Below, piece by piece: positions 33,436-43,120 of a DNA stretch of 64,000 nt (positions are counted from its first letter, which is position 1; each line of letters begins with the position of its first letter). Under the pieces are notes generated by a model. It was not told the origin of the DNA and searched no databases. It saw only the letters and a list, made by a program, of their open reading frames with translations. The DNA is taken from assembly GCF_021206925.1 (NCBI RefSeq), contig NZ_JAJPRF010000001.1, forward strand, positions 434,001 through 498,000, given 5' to 3'. Both the position numbers and the translations under genes were made by a program. The stretch is from Rhodoflexus caldus (lineage in GTDB: Bacteria > Bacteroidota > Bacteroidia > Cytophagales > Thermoflexibacteraceae).

Positions 33436-33900
33436 ATGGAGGATTTAGACGCAATAGACCTAAAAATTTTACGGATGCTGCAAGCCGATGCCCGCATGAC
33501 GCACAAACAACTTGCCGCAGCCTTAGACCTGACCATTACGCCGGTGTTTGAGCGGGTGAAAAAATTGGAACGGCGCGGCTTCATTCGCGGCTACGTAGCC
33601 CTGTTAGAGCCGCAAAAAGTAGGTAAAGGCTTAATTGTATTTCTGACCGTTCGCCTTTCGCAACACAAAAGCGAGGTTTTGCAAGGGTTGCGGGAAGAGG
33701 TCATGCGTTTGCCCGAAGTAATGGAGTGCTACCACATAGCAGGCGAGGAAGATTACCTGCTCAAAGTAATGGTGCGCGATATTGCCGCCTACGAGCAGTT
33801 TCTGACCAATAAACTAACCAAAATTGCCCACATCAGCCACGTAAAAAGCAATTTTGTGATGTCTGTTATCAAGCAAACAACAGCTTTTGAGCTCCAATGA
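33436..33900 (+). CDS. Lrp/AsnC-family transcriptional regulator
   Basis: 154 residues: helix-turn-helix LDAIDLKILRMLQADARMTH, KQLAAALDLTITPVFERVKK, then the RAM ligand domain (LIVFLTVRLSQHK, MECYHIAGEEDYLLKVMVRD). Such regulators sense amino acids. The divergent position next to the PLP lyase suggests that it controls Met or Cys breakdown. In the gap an AT-rich inverted repeat AAAAAT (33362-33367)/ATTTTT (33376-33381) is a possible binding site, low confidence. Start at ATG 33436. Confidence 0.93.
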   Translation: MEDLDAIDLKILRMLQADARMTHKQLAAALDLTITPVFERVKKLERRGFIRGYVALLEPQKVGKGLIVFLTVRLSQHKSEVLQGLREEVMRLPEVMECYHIAGEEDYLLKVMVRDIAAYEQFLTNKLTKIAHISHVKSNFVMSVIKQTTAFELQ

Positions 33901-33985
33901 CCAATTTGTGCAACTATCGCATTTTTTGTACTTTGAGTAACGGTTGAGGCAGCAATTTTTCTTGTGTTACTCTTTTTTTAATCCG

Positions 33986-34693
33986 ATGAGAAATTTGGCC
34001 ATTTGGGCGGCAGCACATCCTGTCGATGCCCGCTTTTTAATTGCAATGGGGCATATTTTTTTGGTATTCAATGCTTTGTGGCTTGGCTTCTTGCTATATG
34101 CCGCCAACATCCGCATACCGCAACAACTGACTTTGTTGCTTTTGCTGCTGTTTGCGGCTGTGTACTTGTTGTACCCTGCCAAACAAGCAAAATACTACAC
34201 CTTCGGGCGACGCAAAGCGGCCGATTTCATTCTCATTGCAGCCTATACCTTTGCCATTGCGGGATATTATAACGCCGATTGGCTGGCCGAAGAAAAAGCC
34301 CGATACTTGGCAGAACGGCAAAGCGTTACCTTTATGCAAACAGCCACTCGCGCCCGCGAGCAACCAAGAGAGAATCTTTCGGCTTTCGGACAGGTGAAAC
34401 AGTTGCGCAAGGAACTGCGTGCCGCACTCCGCCAATTAAAAGAAGACAAACCATTATCGGGCGGCATGAAAGCCTTGCTGATTGCTCTTTCCATATTAGG
34501 ATTGCTCGGAGTGGCATTATTAGTTGCCGGTATAGCCTGCAATATTGCCTGCTCCGGCAGTGAAGGGCTGGCATGGGTAGTGCTGATTTTAGGCTGGTCG
34601 GGTATTATCTTTTTGGCGGTGCTATTAATAAGGGGCATCATACGCCGCCCAACCAAGCGGAAAGTACCGCAAACCGTTGAGCAAACGCAATAA
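33986..34693 (+). CDS. Unknown membrane protein
   Basis: 235 residues from ATG 33986. Hydrophobic segments near residues 20-40 (FLIAMGHIFLVFNALWLGFL), 48-65, 80-97 and, after a charged stretch (QVKQLRKELRAALRQLKEDK), two more at 165-190 and 200-220 (LAWVVLILGWSGIIFLAVLL). The end is basic. No recognised family. An in-frame TTG at 33944 would extend it with 14 unlikely residues. Confidence 0.6.
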   Translation: MRNLAIWAAAHPVDARFLIAMGHIFLVFNALWLGFLLYAANIRIPQQLTLLLLLLFAAVYLLYPAKQAKYYTFGRRKAADFILIAAYTFAIAGYYNADWLAEEKARYLAERQSVTFMQTATRAREQPRENLSAFGQVKQLRKELRAALRQLKEDKPLSGGMKALLIALSILGLLGVALLVAGIACNIACSGSEGLAWVVLILGWSGIIFLAVLLIRGIIRRPTKRKVPQTVEQTQ

Positions 34694-34723
34694 AAAGGGC
34701 TTACGCAGCAGGTTGTGTAGGTA

Positions 34724-35344
34724 TTAAGCCAACAGCAGCAGCCCTGCATAGCAAGTACCAAACCCCACCACAGAGCCGACCAGCAATTCACCGGGCGTGT
34801 GTGCTTTCAGCGCAAGTCTGGCCGAAAGAATAACGCCCCAAACCAGTACGGCAGCCATCAGCGGATAGAGAAAATCCGAGTCGGGGAAGGTTTGCTGCAA
34901 ACTTATCAGCGCACCCGCTACTCCACTGATGCCTGTTGCATGAGCACTGATTTTATAAAAAAACGTAGTCAGCAATACTATAAAAACCGCTATGCAAATA
35001 GCAACCATCATTGCCGGCAGCAATATAACCTGCGGCAATTTGGTGAAAAAGTAAAATGCCGCTCCGCCATAAGACACGAGGCTAATCAGAAAAGGCAAAA
35101 AACGGTCTTTTCTTTCGGGTAGTGTCAGGTCTTTAATGATGCCGATTTGGTGCAAAAACACCAGTGCCATTGCCGGCATAAGAAAAGTCGTAATAAATAC
35201 CAACCCCAACAGCATCAGCCTGAGCGAATCGGTGTATTGTAATAACTCGGCAGGGCCATTAAAAAGTACCAATGCGGAAAGATAAGTACCCATTAGCGAA
35301 GGGTGCATCACTACCGAAACAAATTGCGCAAGCGGTTTGCTCAT
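34724..35344 (-). CDS. PAP2-superfamily membrane phosphatase-like protein
   Basis: 206 residues, about six membrane helices. The C-terminal half carries remnants of the PAP2 catalytic motifs: KISAHATGISGVAG (SxxH-like) and SARLALKAHTPGELLVGSVV (R..H....E). The first part of the phosphatase signature (KxxxxxxRP) is weak: TLPERKDRF. It may act on lipid phosphates such as undecaprenyl pyrophosphate or be a non-catalytic relative. Its start overlaps the rpoN stop by 4 bp, so it is co-expressed with sigma-54. Confidence 0.75.
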   Translation of the reverse strand: MSKPLAQFVSVVMHPSLMGTYLSALVLFNGPAELLQYTDSLRLMLLGLVFITTFLMPAMALVFLHQIGIIKDLTLPERKDRFLPFLISLVSYGGAAFYFFTKLPQVILLPAMMVAICIAVFIVLLTTFFYKISAHATGISGVAGALISLQQTFPDSDFLYPLMAAVLVWGVILSARLALKAHTPGELLVGSVVGFGTCYAGLLLLA

Positions 35345-36852
35345 AGCTCTTTGCGCAGGCGCGCCACAGGAATATTCATCTGTTCTCTGTATTTGGCAAC
35401 GGTACGTCGCGCAATGTTGTAGCCCCTTTCGTTCAACATTTTTTCTAATTTATCGTCCGAATAAGGTTTACGCTTGTTTTCGTTGTCTATAATTTCTTTA
35501 AGGATAAACTTCACCTCTTTGCTGCTGACATCTTCCCCAGAGTCGGTGCTGATGCTTTCCGAGAAAAAGTGTTTGAGCGGGAAAACGCCAAACTCTGTTT
35601 GTACCGATTTGCTGTTGGCCACGCGCGAAACCGTAGAAATATCCATCCCGATTTTTTGTGCAATATCTTTGAGAATCATGGGTTTCAACTTGCTTTCATC
35701 GCCTTCTCTGAAATACTCCTGCTGATACTCCACAATGGCGTTCATGGTTTTCAACAGCGTCTGCTGACGTTGTTTAATGGCATCAATAAACCATTTGGCA
35801 GCATCCAGTTTTTGTTTAAGAAACATCACGGCCTGCTTGAGTGTTTTATCTTTTTTGCTGCCTTTTTCGTAAGAATCAAGCATCTCCATATAGGAGCGGC
35901 TGATGCGCAAGTCGGGTGCGTTGCGGGCATTCAGGGTCAGGTGAAAGCGCCCCGCATCATCGGTACGCAAAATAAAATCGGGAGTAATGTAATGGTTGCG
36001 CGAAAAGTCGCTGGTGCTTTCCCCGGGTTTGGGGTTCAGGTGCACAATCACATCCACCGCTTCTTTGAGTTGATCTTCGGTGATATCTAATCGCTTTTCA
36101 ATTTTGTGGTAATGCTTCTTGATAAATTCATCGAAGCACAGCGAGATAATGCGCAGCGCATTGCGAACGTTGGGGTCGCGTTGGTCTTTGCGCTTCAACT
36201 GCAATTCCAAACATTCCTGCAAATTGCGGGCAGCAATACCCGGCGGCTCAAAGGTCTGAATTTGGTGCAGGATTCTCTCCACCTCTGCCTCGTCGGTCTC
36301 AATGTTTTGTGTAAACACAAGGTCATTGACAATGCCCTGCAACTCGCGGCGGATGTATCCTTCACTGTCTATGTTGCCTATCAGTTGTACCCCGATGGCA
36401 TATTCGCGCTCGTCTAAGTCTAAATATCCGAGTTGAGACATCAGCGAGTCGGTCAATGAATCGCTGGTAGAAAGAGGCATTTCGCGGTCTTCCTCGCTGC
36501 CCGGCCCGTCGCCTTGCATTTTGTAGCCTGCATCGTCATTGTCGGGCATGTAGTCCGACATGCTGAAATCCATGCTGTCCAAACTCTCGTTTTCTTCGTG
36601 TCCATATTCTTCGTCTATGCCTTCGCCCAAATCATCCACTTCGTCGTAGTCATCGTCAGCCCCGCTTTCCTCTTTTTCTTTGGCATAATCATCCTCGTCG
36701 CTGCGCCCCTCTTCTAATGCAGGGTTTTCTGCCAATTCTTCCTCAATACGCGACTGCAACTCGGCAGTAGGCACCTGCAAAAGTTTGATAAACTGAATCT
36801 GCTGGGGCGACAGTTTCTGCGTAAGCGACTGAATCTGTGTTATCTTCTGCAT
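35341..36852 (-). CDS. rpoN: RNA polymerase sigma-54 factor
   Basis: 503 residues. The N-terminal activator-interacting region is Gln/Leu rich (LTQKLSPQQIQFIKLLQVPT), followed by a very acidic insert (residues 48-125), the core-binding region, the DNA helix-turn-helix GMDISTVSRVANSKSVQTEF and the RpoN box ARRTVAKYREQMNI. Sigma-54 reads -24/-12 promoters and needs an AAA+ activator. None is encoded in this window. The stop overlaps the PAP2 gene start. Confidence 0.96.
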   Translation of the reverse strand: MQKITQIQSLTQKLSPQQIQFIKLLQVPTAELQSRIEEELAENPALEEGRSDEDDYAKEKEESGADDDYDEVDDLGEGIDEEYGHEENESLDSMDFSMSDYMPDNDDAGYKMQGDGPGSEEDREMPLSTSDSLTDSLMSQLGYLDLDEREYAIGVQLIGNIDSEGYIRRELQGIVNDLVFTQNIETDEAEVERILHQIQTFEPPGIAARNLQECLELQLKRKDQRDPNVRNALRIISLCFDEFIKKHYHKIEKRLDITEDQLKEAVDVIVHLNPKPGESTSDFSRNHYITPDFILRTDDAGRFHLTLNARNAPDLRISRSYMEMLDSYEKGSKKDKTLKQAVMFLKQKLDAAKWFIDAIKQRQQTLLKTMNAIVEYQQEYFREGDESKLKPMILKDIAQKIGMDISTVSRVANSKSVQTEFGVFPLKHFFSESISTDSGEDVSSKEVKFILKEIIDNENKRKPYSDDKLEKMLNERGYNIARRTVAKYREQMNIPVARLRKEL

Positions 36853-36970
36853 AATCGTCGAGTTGAAAAGAAGACAATAATATGGAACGCTTTTTGCTAA
36901 GTTACGCGTTTTCCATAAAAAGAGTTTAACTTACCTATAATATTTTTCATTGCAACGCATGGCTCTCCTT

Positions 36971-38218
36971 ATGAAACTCCGTATCGTTTTGGCACTTTTC
37001 GCGGGATTTTTTTGGGGCATAGCCACTGCACAGCCCCCTGTCAGCTATTTCTCCATCAGCCGCGACTCGGCAGCACAGCAGAAGGCTTTTTACCTGAACA
37101 ACGCCGATGAGATAGAAGAACATGCCAACCGATTGTTCAATCAGGGCAATTTTGCCGCCGCATTAGTTTACTATGACCGATTGGTCGGTGTGCAACCTCA
37201 ACAGTGGCGTTTCTACTTTGGGCGCGCGCGCTGCTTAGAAGAGATGCAAGCCACCGAAGAAGCCTTGGAAAACTACGACTACGCACTCGCCCTGAATCCT
37301 GATTTTGCCGATGCGCTGTTCAATCGCGCCAATCTTCGCTTCCAAAAGGGGCTGTACGGATTCACTATTGCCGATATGGATAAGCTGCTGGAACTGCCCG
37401 ATGAAAAAATGCCTTCCACCAACGCCATTTACTTTGTGCAAAGCCATGCCGGAACAGTGGGCGCTTTCAGTATGAAAACCCGCAAGATGCCTGCCTATAG
37501 GTTGCGGGCAAAGGCCAAAGAAAAAACGGGGAATATTGCCGGCGCAATTGAGGACTACACCGCTGCCATTGGCGACGGACAAACGGCAGATGCAGACCTT
37601 TACTATGCGCGAGGAAGCCTGTACAAGCAGTCAGGACGGGCAAAAGAAGCTCAGGAGGACTTTCAGCGTGCCTTGGTGAAAGACCCGCAACACCATCAGG
37701 CAATGCTCGCCTTGGGCATCAGTGCGGGAAAAGCAAAGAAAAACCGCTTGGAGGCCATCTTAGCCGAACAGCCCGAAAATGCCATTGCGCTTGCTCAAAG
37801 GGGGGCTGTTTTGCTGGAAGAAAAAAAGTATACGGCAGCACTCACCGATTTTGACAGTGCGGAGTACTACGGCTATCGGGAAGCCGCACTCTACATCAAT
37901 CGCGGTATAGCCAAAGAAAAACTCAATCGGATAGAAGCTGCACTGGCCGATTTTTCGCAGGCCATCGGCATTTCCCCTGTTGCCAAAGCCTATAACCTCC
38001 GCGCCAACTGCTATTTTAAACAAGGCAACTACGAAAAGGCAATTGCCGACTATACGCAGTCGCTGGCACTGGATGCTGCACAGGCAGATGTTTACTATAA
38101 CCGCGGCATTGCCTGCCACAATGCCCGCCGAAAAAGTGAAGCCTGCGCCAACCTGAAAACAGCCGTTTCGTTAGGCCATCAGGCAGCGCAGGCTGCATAT
38201 GATAAACTTTGCAAGTAA
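36971..38218 (+). CDS. Exported TPR-repeat protein
   Basis: About 415 residues. Signal peptide from ATG 36971 (MKLRIVLALFAGFFWGIATA); ATG 36959 and TTG 36950 are alternative starts. About eight TPR-like units, e.g. NFAAALVYYDRLVGVQPQQW, ALENYDYALALNPDFADALF, AKEKTGNIAGAIEDYTAAIG and YEKAIADYTQSLALDAAQAD. The last unit ends AACNLKTAVSLGH-like with a typical C-terminal YDKLCK. A periplasmic scaffold of unknown partner. The 3' end is 7 bp from convergent porV. Confidence 0.85.
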   Translation: MKLRIVLALFAGFFWGIATAQPPVSYFSISRDSAAQQKAFYLNNADEIEEHANRLFNQGNFAAALVYYDRLVGVQPQQWRFYFGRARCLEEMQATEEALENYDYALALNPDFADALFNRANLRFQKGLYGFTIADMDKLLELPDEKMPSTNAIYFVQSHAGTVGAFSMKTRKMPAYRLRAKAKEKTGNIAGAIEDYTAAIGDGQTADADLYYARGSLYKQSGRAKEAQEDFQRALVKDPQHHQAMLALGISAGKAKKNRLEAILAEQPENAIALAQRGAVLLEEKKYTAALTDFDSAEYYGYREAALYINRGIAKEKLNRIEAALADFSQAIGISPVAKAYNLRANCYFKQGNYEKAIADYTQSLALDAAQADVYYNRGIACHNARRKSEACANLKTAVSLGHQAAQAAYDKLCK

Positions 38219-38225
38219 TTGAGGC

Positions 38226-39410
38226 TTACTCGGCTGCCGGCTCGGCATCGTTGCCCACAGCGTTTTTGCCGCCAAAGTTGAACAAGAGCGAAAAGCGGAG
38301 CGAATCGGCAAGCGGCATGTTTTGGCGCATCGGAATCAGGTAGGCAAAGTTGATATTCAAGGTGTTGAATTTCAGACCTGCGCCTACGGTTGCAAACTTG
38401 CGCCCGCCTTTGGTGTCCGACTCGTGGAAATAGCCGCCACGCAGTGCAAAAATGTCGTTGTACCAATACTCTGTTCCAAAAGCAAGCATAATTTCCTGTA
38501 TTTCTTCGCTGAAAGGCGCATCGGTAAATGAGCCAAAAATACCCGACACAAGCGAACGGTTCGGGATAGTCAGCCTGCCGTTTTGCACCACCGGCGAAGG
38601 CACCATCAGCTTGTTGATGTCAAAGGCCAGCGTCAATTTGTTGTATTCGTCAAACTCGCCTGTTACGGCAGTTCCCAAACGCAGGTTGGTAGGAATAAAA
38701 TCGCGGCTTTCGGGGTCGTTGTAGGTCAGTTTCAGACCTACGTTGGAAATATTACCGCCAAATGCCACCGTTGCCGGAATGTTGCCTAATGTTGTTTGAG
38801 ATTGGTAATAAACACCCAAATCAACGGCAACAGTATTGCCGGGTTGTGCATTTACATTGGTTCCCGCATTGCTGATATTGCCCGCCAAGTTGGAGTGAAT
38901 GAAACGAAAGGCAGGTGCAATACTCAAATTGCTGGAAAGTTTACGGGCATACGTAATATCAACTGCTATTTCACGGGGGTTAAACTCCTGCAAAGGATTG
39001 CCCACCAAGTCGGTAAATTGCATACTTCCCAAATTCATGTAGCGGATAGAGCCGCCAATGGTTTCCAGTTTGCTTAACCGTTTGTAGCCCGACAGATAGC
39101 TCAACCACATATCGTTTACCAAGCGCATCAACCATGGGTTGTAGGACAAGCTAAATCCGCTGGCTTGCTCAATAAATGCCAACTTTGCCGGATTCCAATG
39201 GATAGCGTTTGCATCAGGGGAAATTGCAGCACCTACATCGCCCATTGCTCCCGAACGGGAATCGGGTGCAATTGTCAGAAACGGCACGGCAACGGGAATC
39301 ACGCGGCGGTTTTGGTCTTGCCCCAATACGCTCCCTGAGTTTTGTGCTGACAACCAAAAGGGTAGAAAACCAAAACAGAGTACTGCAAGTGCTCTTTTGT
39401 TGAAAAACAT
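38226..39410 (-). CDS. porV: Type IX secretion outer membrane protein PorV
   Basis: 394 residues from ATG 39410, which gives the signal peptide MFFNKRALAVLCFGFLPFWL. The mature chain has the PorV/LptO opening RVIPVAVPFLTIAPDSRSGA, GDVGAAISPDANAIHWNPAK and a beta-barrel of FadL type ending in LRFSLLFNFGG. PorV collects cargo from the Sov translocon and hands it to the PorU sortase. An upstream in-frame start would precede the signal peptide by 47 residues and is unlikely. Downstream of porU on the same strand, 147 bp apart. Confidence 0.93.
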   Translation of the reverse strand: MFFNKRALAVLCFGFLPFWLSAQNSGSVLGQDQNRRVIPVAVPFLTIAPDSRSGAMGDVGAAISPDANAIHWNPAKLAFIEQASGFSLSYNPWLMRLVNDMWLSYLSGYKRLSKLETIGGSIRYMNLGSMQFTDLVGNPLQEFNPREIAVDITYARKLSSNLSIAPAFRFIHSNLAGNISNAGTNVNAQPGNTVAVDLGVYYQSQTTLGNIPATVAFGGNISNVGLKLTYNDPESRDFIPTNLRLGTAVTGEFDEYNKLTLAFDINKLMVPSPVVQNGRLTIPNRSLVSGIFGSFTDAPFSEEIQEIMLAFGTEYWYNDIFALRGGYFHESDTKGGRKFATVGAGLKFNTLNINFAYLIPMRQNMPLADSLRFSLLFNFGGKNAVGNDAEPAAE

Positions 39411-39557
39411 AAAGTTTGAAATTAAGAGAAATGTAACTTTACCAGAATAAAATGTGGGTAAAGAATAGCGGCATAGGCAAAAGGCTTGCGGATGAATTTT
39501 AATAAAAGTTAAAATATCAGCAATATTAATTTCTGGAAGCCAAAAAAGCAAAACGGC

Positions 39558-42500
39558 TTACCTCATTACGGCAAGTCTGCCGGTAAATGCGGTTTGCTCT
39601 TTTTCGGCGGTTAATGTCTCTACCGTAATCCGATACATGTAGATGCCTTTGGCAAGCGTGCGCACCGTTGCGTCAAACCCTTCCCAAATCAGTTCTACCT
39701 GCTCATTTCTTACATTGTACAGGTCTGTTTGTTGTTGCATGATTTGCCTGCCTGTCAATTCATAAACGGCAACCGTTACCTTAAAATCCGCCCCGATGCG
39801 GTTGTGCGTAAATTGCCAACGCACTTGGTCAGTTGCTGCCGTTACGGGGTTCGGATATACTTTGGTATTGTCCAAACGCAGCGGGTCTTCCTCCACCACA
39901 AAGCGAATTTCAGCTTCGGCGGGGTTATTGTGCACGTCCCAAGCCTTTACCCGCAGGGTGTGTTCTCCCTTGGCGAGGTCGTGCAGCGGAAACCGCAGGC
40001 TGCCGCGCCGCGAATCGTCCAAGGCAGCGCGATAAAATCTGTTCAACAGGAAAACTTGCTGCCCGTCCAGCGTAGCGGTAATGTCTTGACCAATACCCAT
40101 ACTGCTGATATTGATACCTGTATCATCCTGCAAAAAAGCCAGTAACTCTGTATCAGACCGCGTGCGCCCACCGTTTTGAAACTGCTCGTTGTCCATAAAC
40201 AACCTGATTTGCGGCGGTGTATTATCCGATACAACCGTTGTTGCAGTGCCTCCCACGGTGATATTCCATGCACCGACAGCGTCGGTATTGCGGGCGGCAT
40301 CCATCGCATAGGCACTAATGCGCCCCTGCCCGAAGGCATAGTTGATGTTTTTAGGCATGGTGAACTGCACGGCAAACCGCCCCTGACGCACGCTCACTTC
40401 TCCGCGGAACAGTGCAGCGGGTCTGTCGCGATAAACGGCAGGCGCATCCTCATCGCCAAGCGTTTGCAACTCAAATTCCTTTTCCAGCACTTCTATTTGC
40501 AGCGTACCGTTAAAATTCGCATCTAACATGCCCTGCCTTCTGATTTCGCCTGCAAGTGTAACATTGGCCAGCGCTTTGAGCGTATCGGGAGCATTTGTCA
40601 GCACAATTTCTTGGGCAGGATAGGCAAGGCGCATGGAGGGGTCGCCCAGCAGCGCAAAGTTCCGATTGACTACGCCATTCACGCTGTTGTTTTTGGTTTG
40701 TCGCTGAATGTCGCCAAGCCGTGGCATCGTGCCGTTCACGGGTGTAAACGCCGCATTGTAAAATGCTTCATTGAGGATAAAATTCGTACTCGAGAAAACA
40801 GGTCGCGTAGTGGTAACTAAGGCAATCGCCCCTCCGCGTGGATTGAGCAATGCAAATTCTGCCCCCGAAGTAAGAAAAGGGTTGTCATAACGGCCAAATT
40901 CGCAGGTAGCCGTTATCATCAGCGGCAAACGGTCGTAGTTTGTCCAGTTGTTAATTTGTACCACATCCAACACTGCCTCCGATGCCCAGCCCGTTTCCGA
41001 ACCGTGTCCGGTATAGTTTACCATCAGCGCGCCATCGGCAATTTGTTGGTTGAGCGCATCGCGTGCTGCCGGCGAGCGCCGCCCCGTAGGTGTGGCCACT
41101 TGGGGGAAGGCATCAATGTAAACTTTCTGTACCTGAAAATTGCGGCCGCGCCGCTGTGCCAACGACGAAAGTTGTTCGCTGTCTGCCAAATGGATATTGA
41201 AATCGCCGTCATCGGCTACGAACACAAGGCGACTGCGCCAGTTGCCCAATGCGGCGGCAGTGGTGTAATGTATCAGTTTATCAACCATTGCGGCTGCCTC
41301 GCGGGCTGTTTTGGCAGGCAGGCGACCCACGCCTATTTCCATGTTATACACGCTGCCGAAATCTTCTTCCCATTCGCCCTCGTGCTCATCAAAAAAACCG
41401 AAGTAATCGTCTGACGAAAAACTGAAAATAGGGTGCAGCGACTCATACGACTCGTACACGGGGACAAAGTTCGTATTGTTCGGGTTTCGGTCTTTGTAGT
41501 CATAAGAGGCATCGCCAAACAGCAGCAGGTATTTCAGGCGGCTTTGCGGTTGCAGGTAGCGCAGTCGGGCAAAGTCGCGGATGGCGGTCAGGTCTTTTCG
41601 CCCCGAGGCAAACTCATTGTATATCTGCGTGGTAGTTACTACTTCCACCGCCAGCCCGTCGTTCTGTTGACGAAATGCCGCCAGCCGTTGCGCTTCCGGC
41701 AGAAACTGGGGGGCTGTTACTATCAGCAAGTCGGGGTTAGTGACAGTACCGCGCAGGTTTTGCCGCGCTGATACGCCCGTAAAACGCGGCTCCGGCAGAC
41801 CTTCCATGCGAAAAAGGGCGTACTCGCGCAGTTGCAACTGGGGATTGGCAACACTAAAAATTGCCTCGTTGCCCGCATTGCGCAATGCAATTGTTTGCGG
41901 GGCGGCAAAGTTGGTAACATCCCAAACTTGTAAGTCGGCCGTGGCATTGGCTATGCGAAAAGTGCTTGCCCTTTGCTCCGCCGCTGCAAACGACCGAAAA
42001 AAAGTGGCGTTGTCATACAGTTGCAGGCGGCGCTGAAAATTAAGCGACACGTAGTCCAAATGCCCAAAAGCTGCGTTGTTTCCTGCCCTGTCGTAGCGAA
42101 TACGTACTGCGAATTCATTGTTGGCAGGCGTGGCGGCAGGTATGATATTAAAAGTTGCTTCGGCAATAGTTCCGCGGCGCGCATAGGTAGAAATAGGTAC
42201 GGCACCTATGCGACGGCTGCCCAGTTCTTGCCCGTTCAGTTGCCAGATAAACGAGGTTTCCGTGGCAGATTGCGCCATCACGGCCGACTGCACTTGTACC
42301 GCTGTGCCGCTTACCCACCCCGTGGCAGGAAAGCGCAGCGTATGTTCGGTCAGGAAGTCAAAACGTTCGCCAAACCAACGCCGCCCCGAATTGACGATGT
42401 TAAACTCGTCTTTTTCGTAGTACAGAAATTCCTGAAACTCTGTAATGGCATTACCCGATTCGGGGGCAGGGCTTTGTTGGCTGATGCGTCGGCCGTTAAC

Positions 42501-42929
42501 GCTGCCGATAATAAGGAAACAATAATTCAGGTCGTCGTAAAGGTTTTTTTCATGTTGCAGCAGGCGGCGGTTGCGGTCGGCAGTAATCTTGTCCGCTCCC
42601 TGCGCATAAAACAGAATGAAGTCTTCTGCATCAAATCTGCCGTCCTGTTCGCCCTGTACGTAGATAGCAAGCTCGGTTAATGGGGAGCGTGGCGCACTGT
42701 TGGCCTGTGGTAACATGCCGCCCTCGCTACTGAAAATCTGAATCCGTCGCGGGTCTATCTCTGCGGCATTGATACCCATAGACGTTAAAAATGCCCGATT
42801 GATGCGATAGATTCCGGTTTTAGGAATTGCCATGCGATAGCTGTTGCCACCGGCAAGAGGCTGTGCGTTTGCACAGAAGCCCGCAACGGCAACAACAAGA
42901 ACGATGAACAGCAAAAAAAATCGGTTCAT
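39558..42929 (-). CDS. porU: Type IX secretion sortase PorU
   Basis: 1123 residues. Signal peptide MNRFFLLFIVLVVAVAGFCA; a beta-rich N-terminal region to about residue 410; a gingipain-like (C25) domain with LLFGDASYDYKDRNPNN, His642 in NYTGHGSETGW and Cys676 in ITATCEFGRYDNP as the catalytic pair; then Ig-like segments and a C-terminal domain (KVYPNPVTAATDQVRWQF, VYELTGRQIM, KGIYMYRI) like type A sorting domains. PorU cuts off the sorting domains of exported proteins and attaches lipopolysaccharide. Upstream DNA holds the tandem terminator units described separately. Confidence 0.95.
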   Translation of the reverse strand: MNRFFLLFIVLVVAVAGFCANAQPLAGGNSYRMAIPKTGIYRINRAFLTSMGINAAEIDPRRIQIFSSEGGMLPQANSAPRSPLTELAIYVQGEQDGRFDAEDFILFYAQGADKITADRNRRLLQHEKNLYDDLNYCFLIIGSVNGRRISQQSPAPESGNAITEFQEFLYYEKDEFNIVNSGRRWFGERFDFLTEHTLRFPATGWVSGTAVQVQSAVMAQSATETSFIWQLNGQELGSRRIGAVPISTYARRGTIAEATFNIIPAATPANNEFAVRIRYDRAGNNAAFGHLDYVSLNFQRRLQLYDNATFFRSFAAAEQRASTFRIANATADLQVWDVTNFAAPQTIALRNAGNEAIFSVANPQLQLREYALFRMEGLPEPRFTGVSARQNLRGTVTNPDLLIVTAPQFLPEAQRLAAFRQQNDGLAVEVVTTTQIYNEFASGRKDLTAIRDFARLRYLQPQSRLKYLLLFGDASYDYKDRNPNNTNFVPVYESYESLHPIFSFSSDDYFGFFDEHEGEWEEDFGSVYNMEIGVGRLPAKTAREAAAMVDKLIHYTTAAALGNWRSRLVFVADDGDFNIHLADSEQLSSLAQRRGRNFQVQKVYIDAFPQVATPTGRRSPAARDALNQQIADGALMVNYTGHGSETGWASEAVLDVVQINNWTNYDRLPLMITATCEFGRYDNPFLTSGAEFALLNPRGGAIALVTTTRPVFSSTNFILNEAFYNAAFTPVNGTMPRLGDIQRQTKNNSVNGVVNRNFALLGDPSMRLAYPAQEIVLTNAPDTLKALANVTLAGEIRRQGMLDANFNGTLQIEVLEKEFELQTLGDEDAPAVYRDRPAALFRGEVSVRQGRFAVQFTMPKNINYAFGQGRISAYAMDAARNTDAVGAWNITVGGTATTVVSDNTPPQIRLFMDNEQFQNGGRTRSDTELLAFLQDDTGINISSMGIGQDITATLDGQQVFLLNRFYRAALDDSRRGSLRFPLHDLAKGEHTLRVKAWDVHNNPAEAEIRFVVEEDPLRLDNTKVYPNPVTAATDQVRWQFTHNRIGADFKVTVAVYELTGRQIMQQQTDLYNVRNEQVELIWEGFDATVRTLAKGIYMYRITVETLTAEKEQTAFTGRLAVMR

Positions 42930-42978
42930 GGATGAACATAGCTTGGTTTGTTCAAATTTACACCGATAATGTCAAGAT

Positions 42979-43013
42979 AAAAAAAGAACCTGCTCTCAGG
43001 GAGGGCAGGCTCT
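42979..43013 (-). terminator. Terminator of tandem unit copy 1
   Basis: Minus strand AGAGCCTGC (43013-43005) pairs with GCAGGTTCT (42993-42985) with one G-U pair, then TTTTTTT. Loop CCTCCCTGAGA. Confidence 0.8.
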
Positions 43014-43019
43014 ACAGCT

Positions 43020-43070
43020 TTAACAATTAAACCAAATAATCCTTAAAAAATGTCGAATCTTGTTCTTCAA
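43020..43070 (-). CDS. Possible 16-residue leader peptide, copy 1
   Basis: TTG start, peptide MKNKIRHFLRIIWFNC, stop TAA six bases before the terminator stem. Copy 2 encodes the same peptide with Gln instead of Arg at position 6. Preceded by GAGAGAG. Position right before a terminator is what an attenuating leader would look like, but coding is not proven. Confidence 0.25.
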   Translation of the reverse strand: MKNKIRHFLRIIWFNC

Positions 43071-43082
43071 CTCTCTCTGGTG

Positions 43083-43090
43083 CAAATGTA
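43083..43090 (-). promoter_or_regulatory. -7 element of tandem unit copy 1
   Basis: Minus strand TACATTTG, exact TAnnTTTG match; in copy 2 the same position reads TACCTTCG (one mismatch). Confidence 0.4.
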
Positions 43091-43120
43091 GACAATCCTA
43101 CAATACGATTTTCAGCTATT

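Larger units (their letters stand above)
42978..43077 (-). ncRNA. Candidate short transcript / leader RNA, copy 1
   Basis: On the minus strand: -7 element TACATTTG (43090-43083), predicted start near 43077, a GTTGAA/TTCGAC stem, an AU-rich middle and a terminator hairpin ending in TTTTTTT at 42979. The end is only about 49 nt before the porU start codon, so it may be a small RNA or an attenuating leader of porU. No -33 TTG was found. Confidence 0.5.

Noticed and set aside
33348-33551. 67-codon plus-strand frame upstream of the Lrp gene
   Set aside because: It overlaps the Lrp start in another frame and has no motif.
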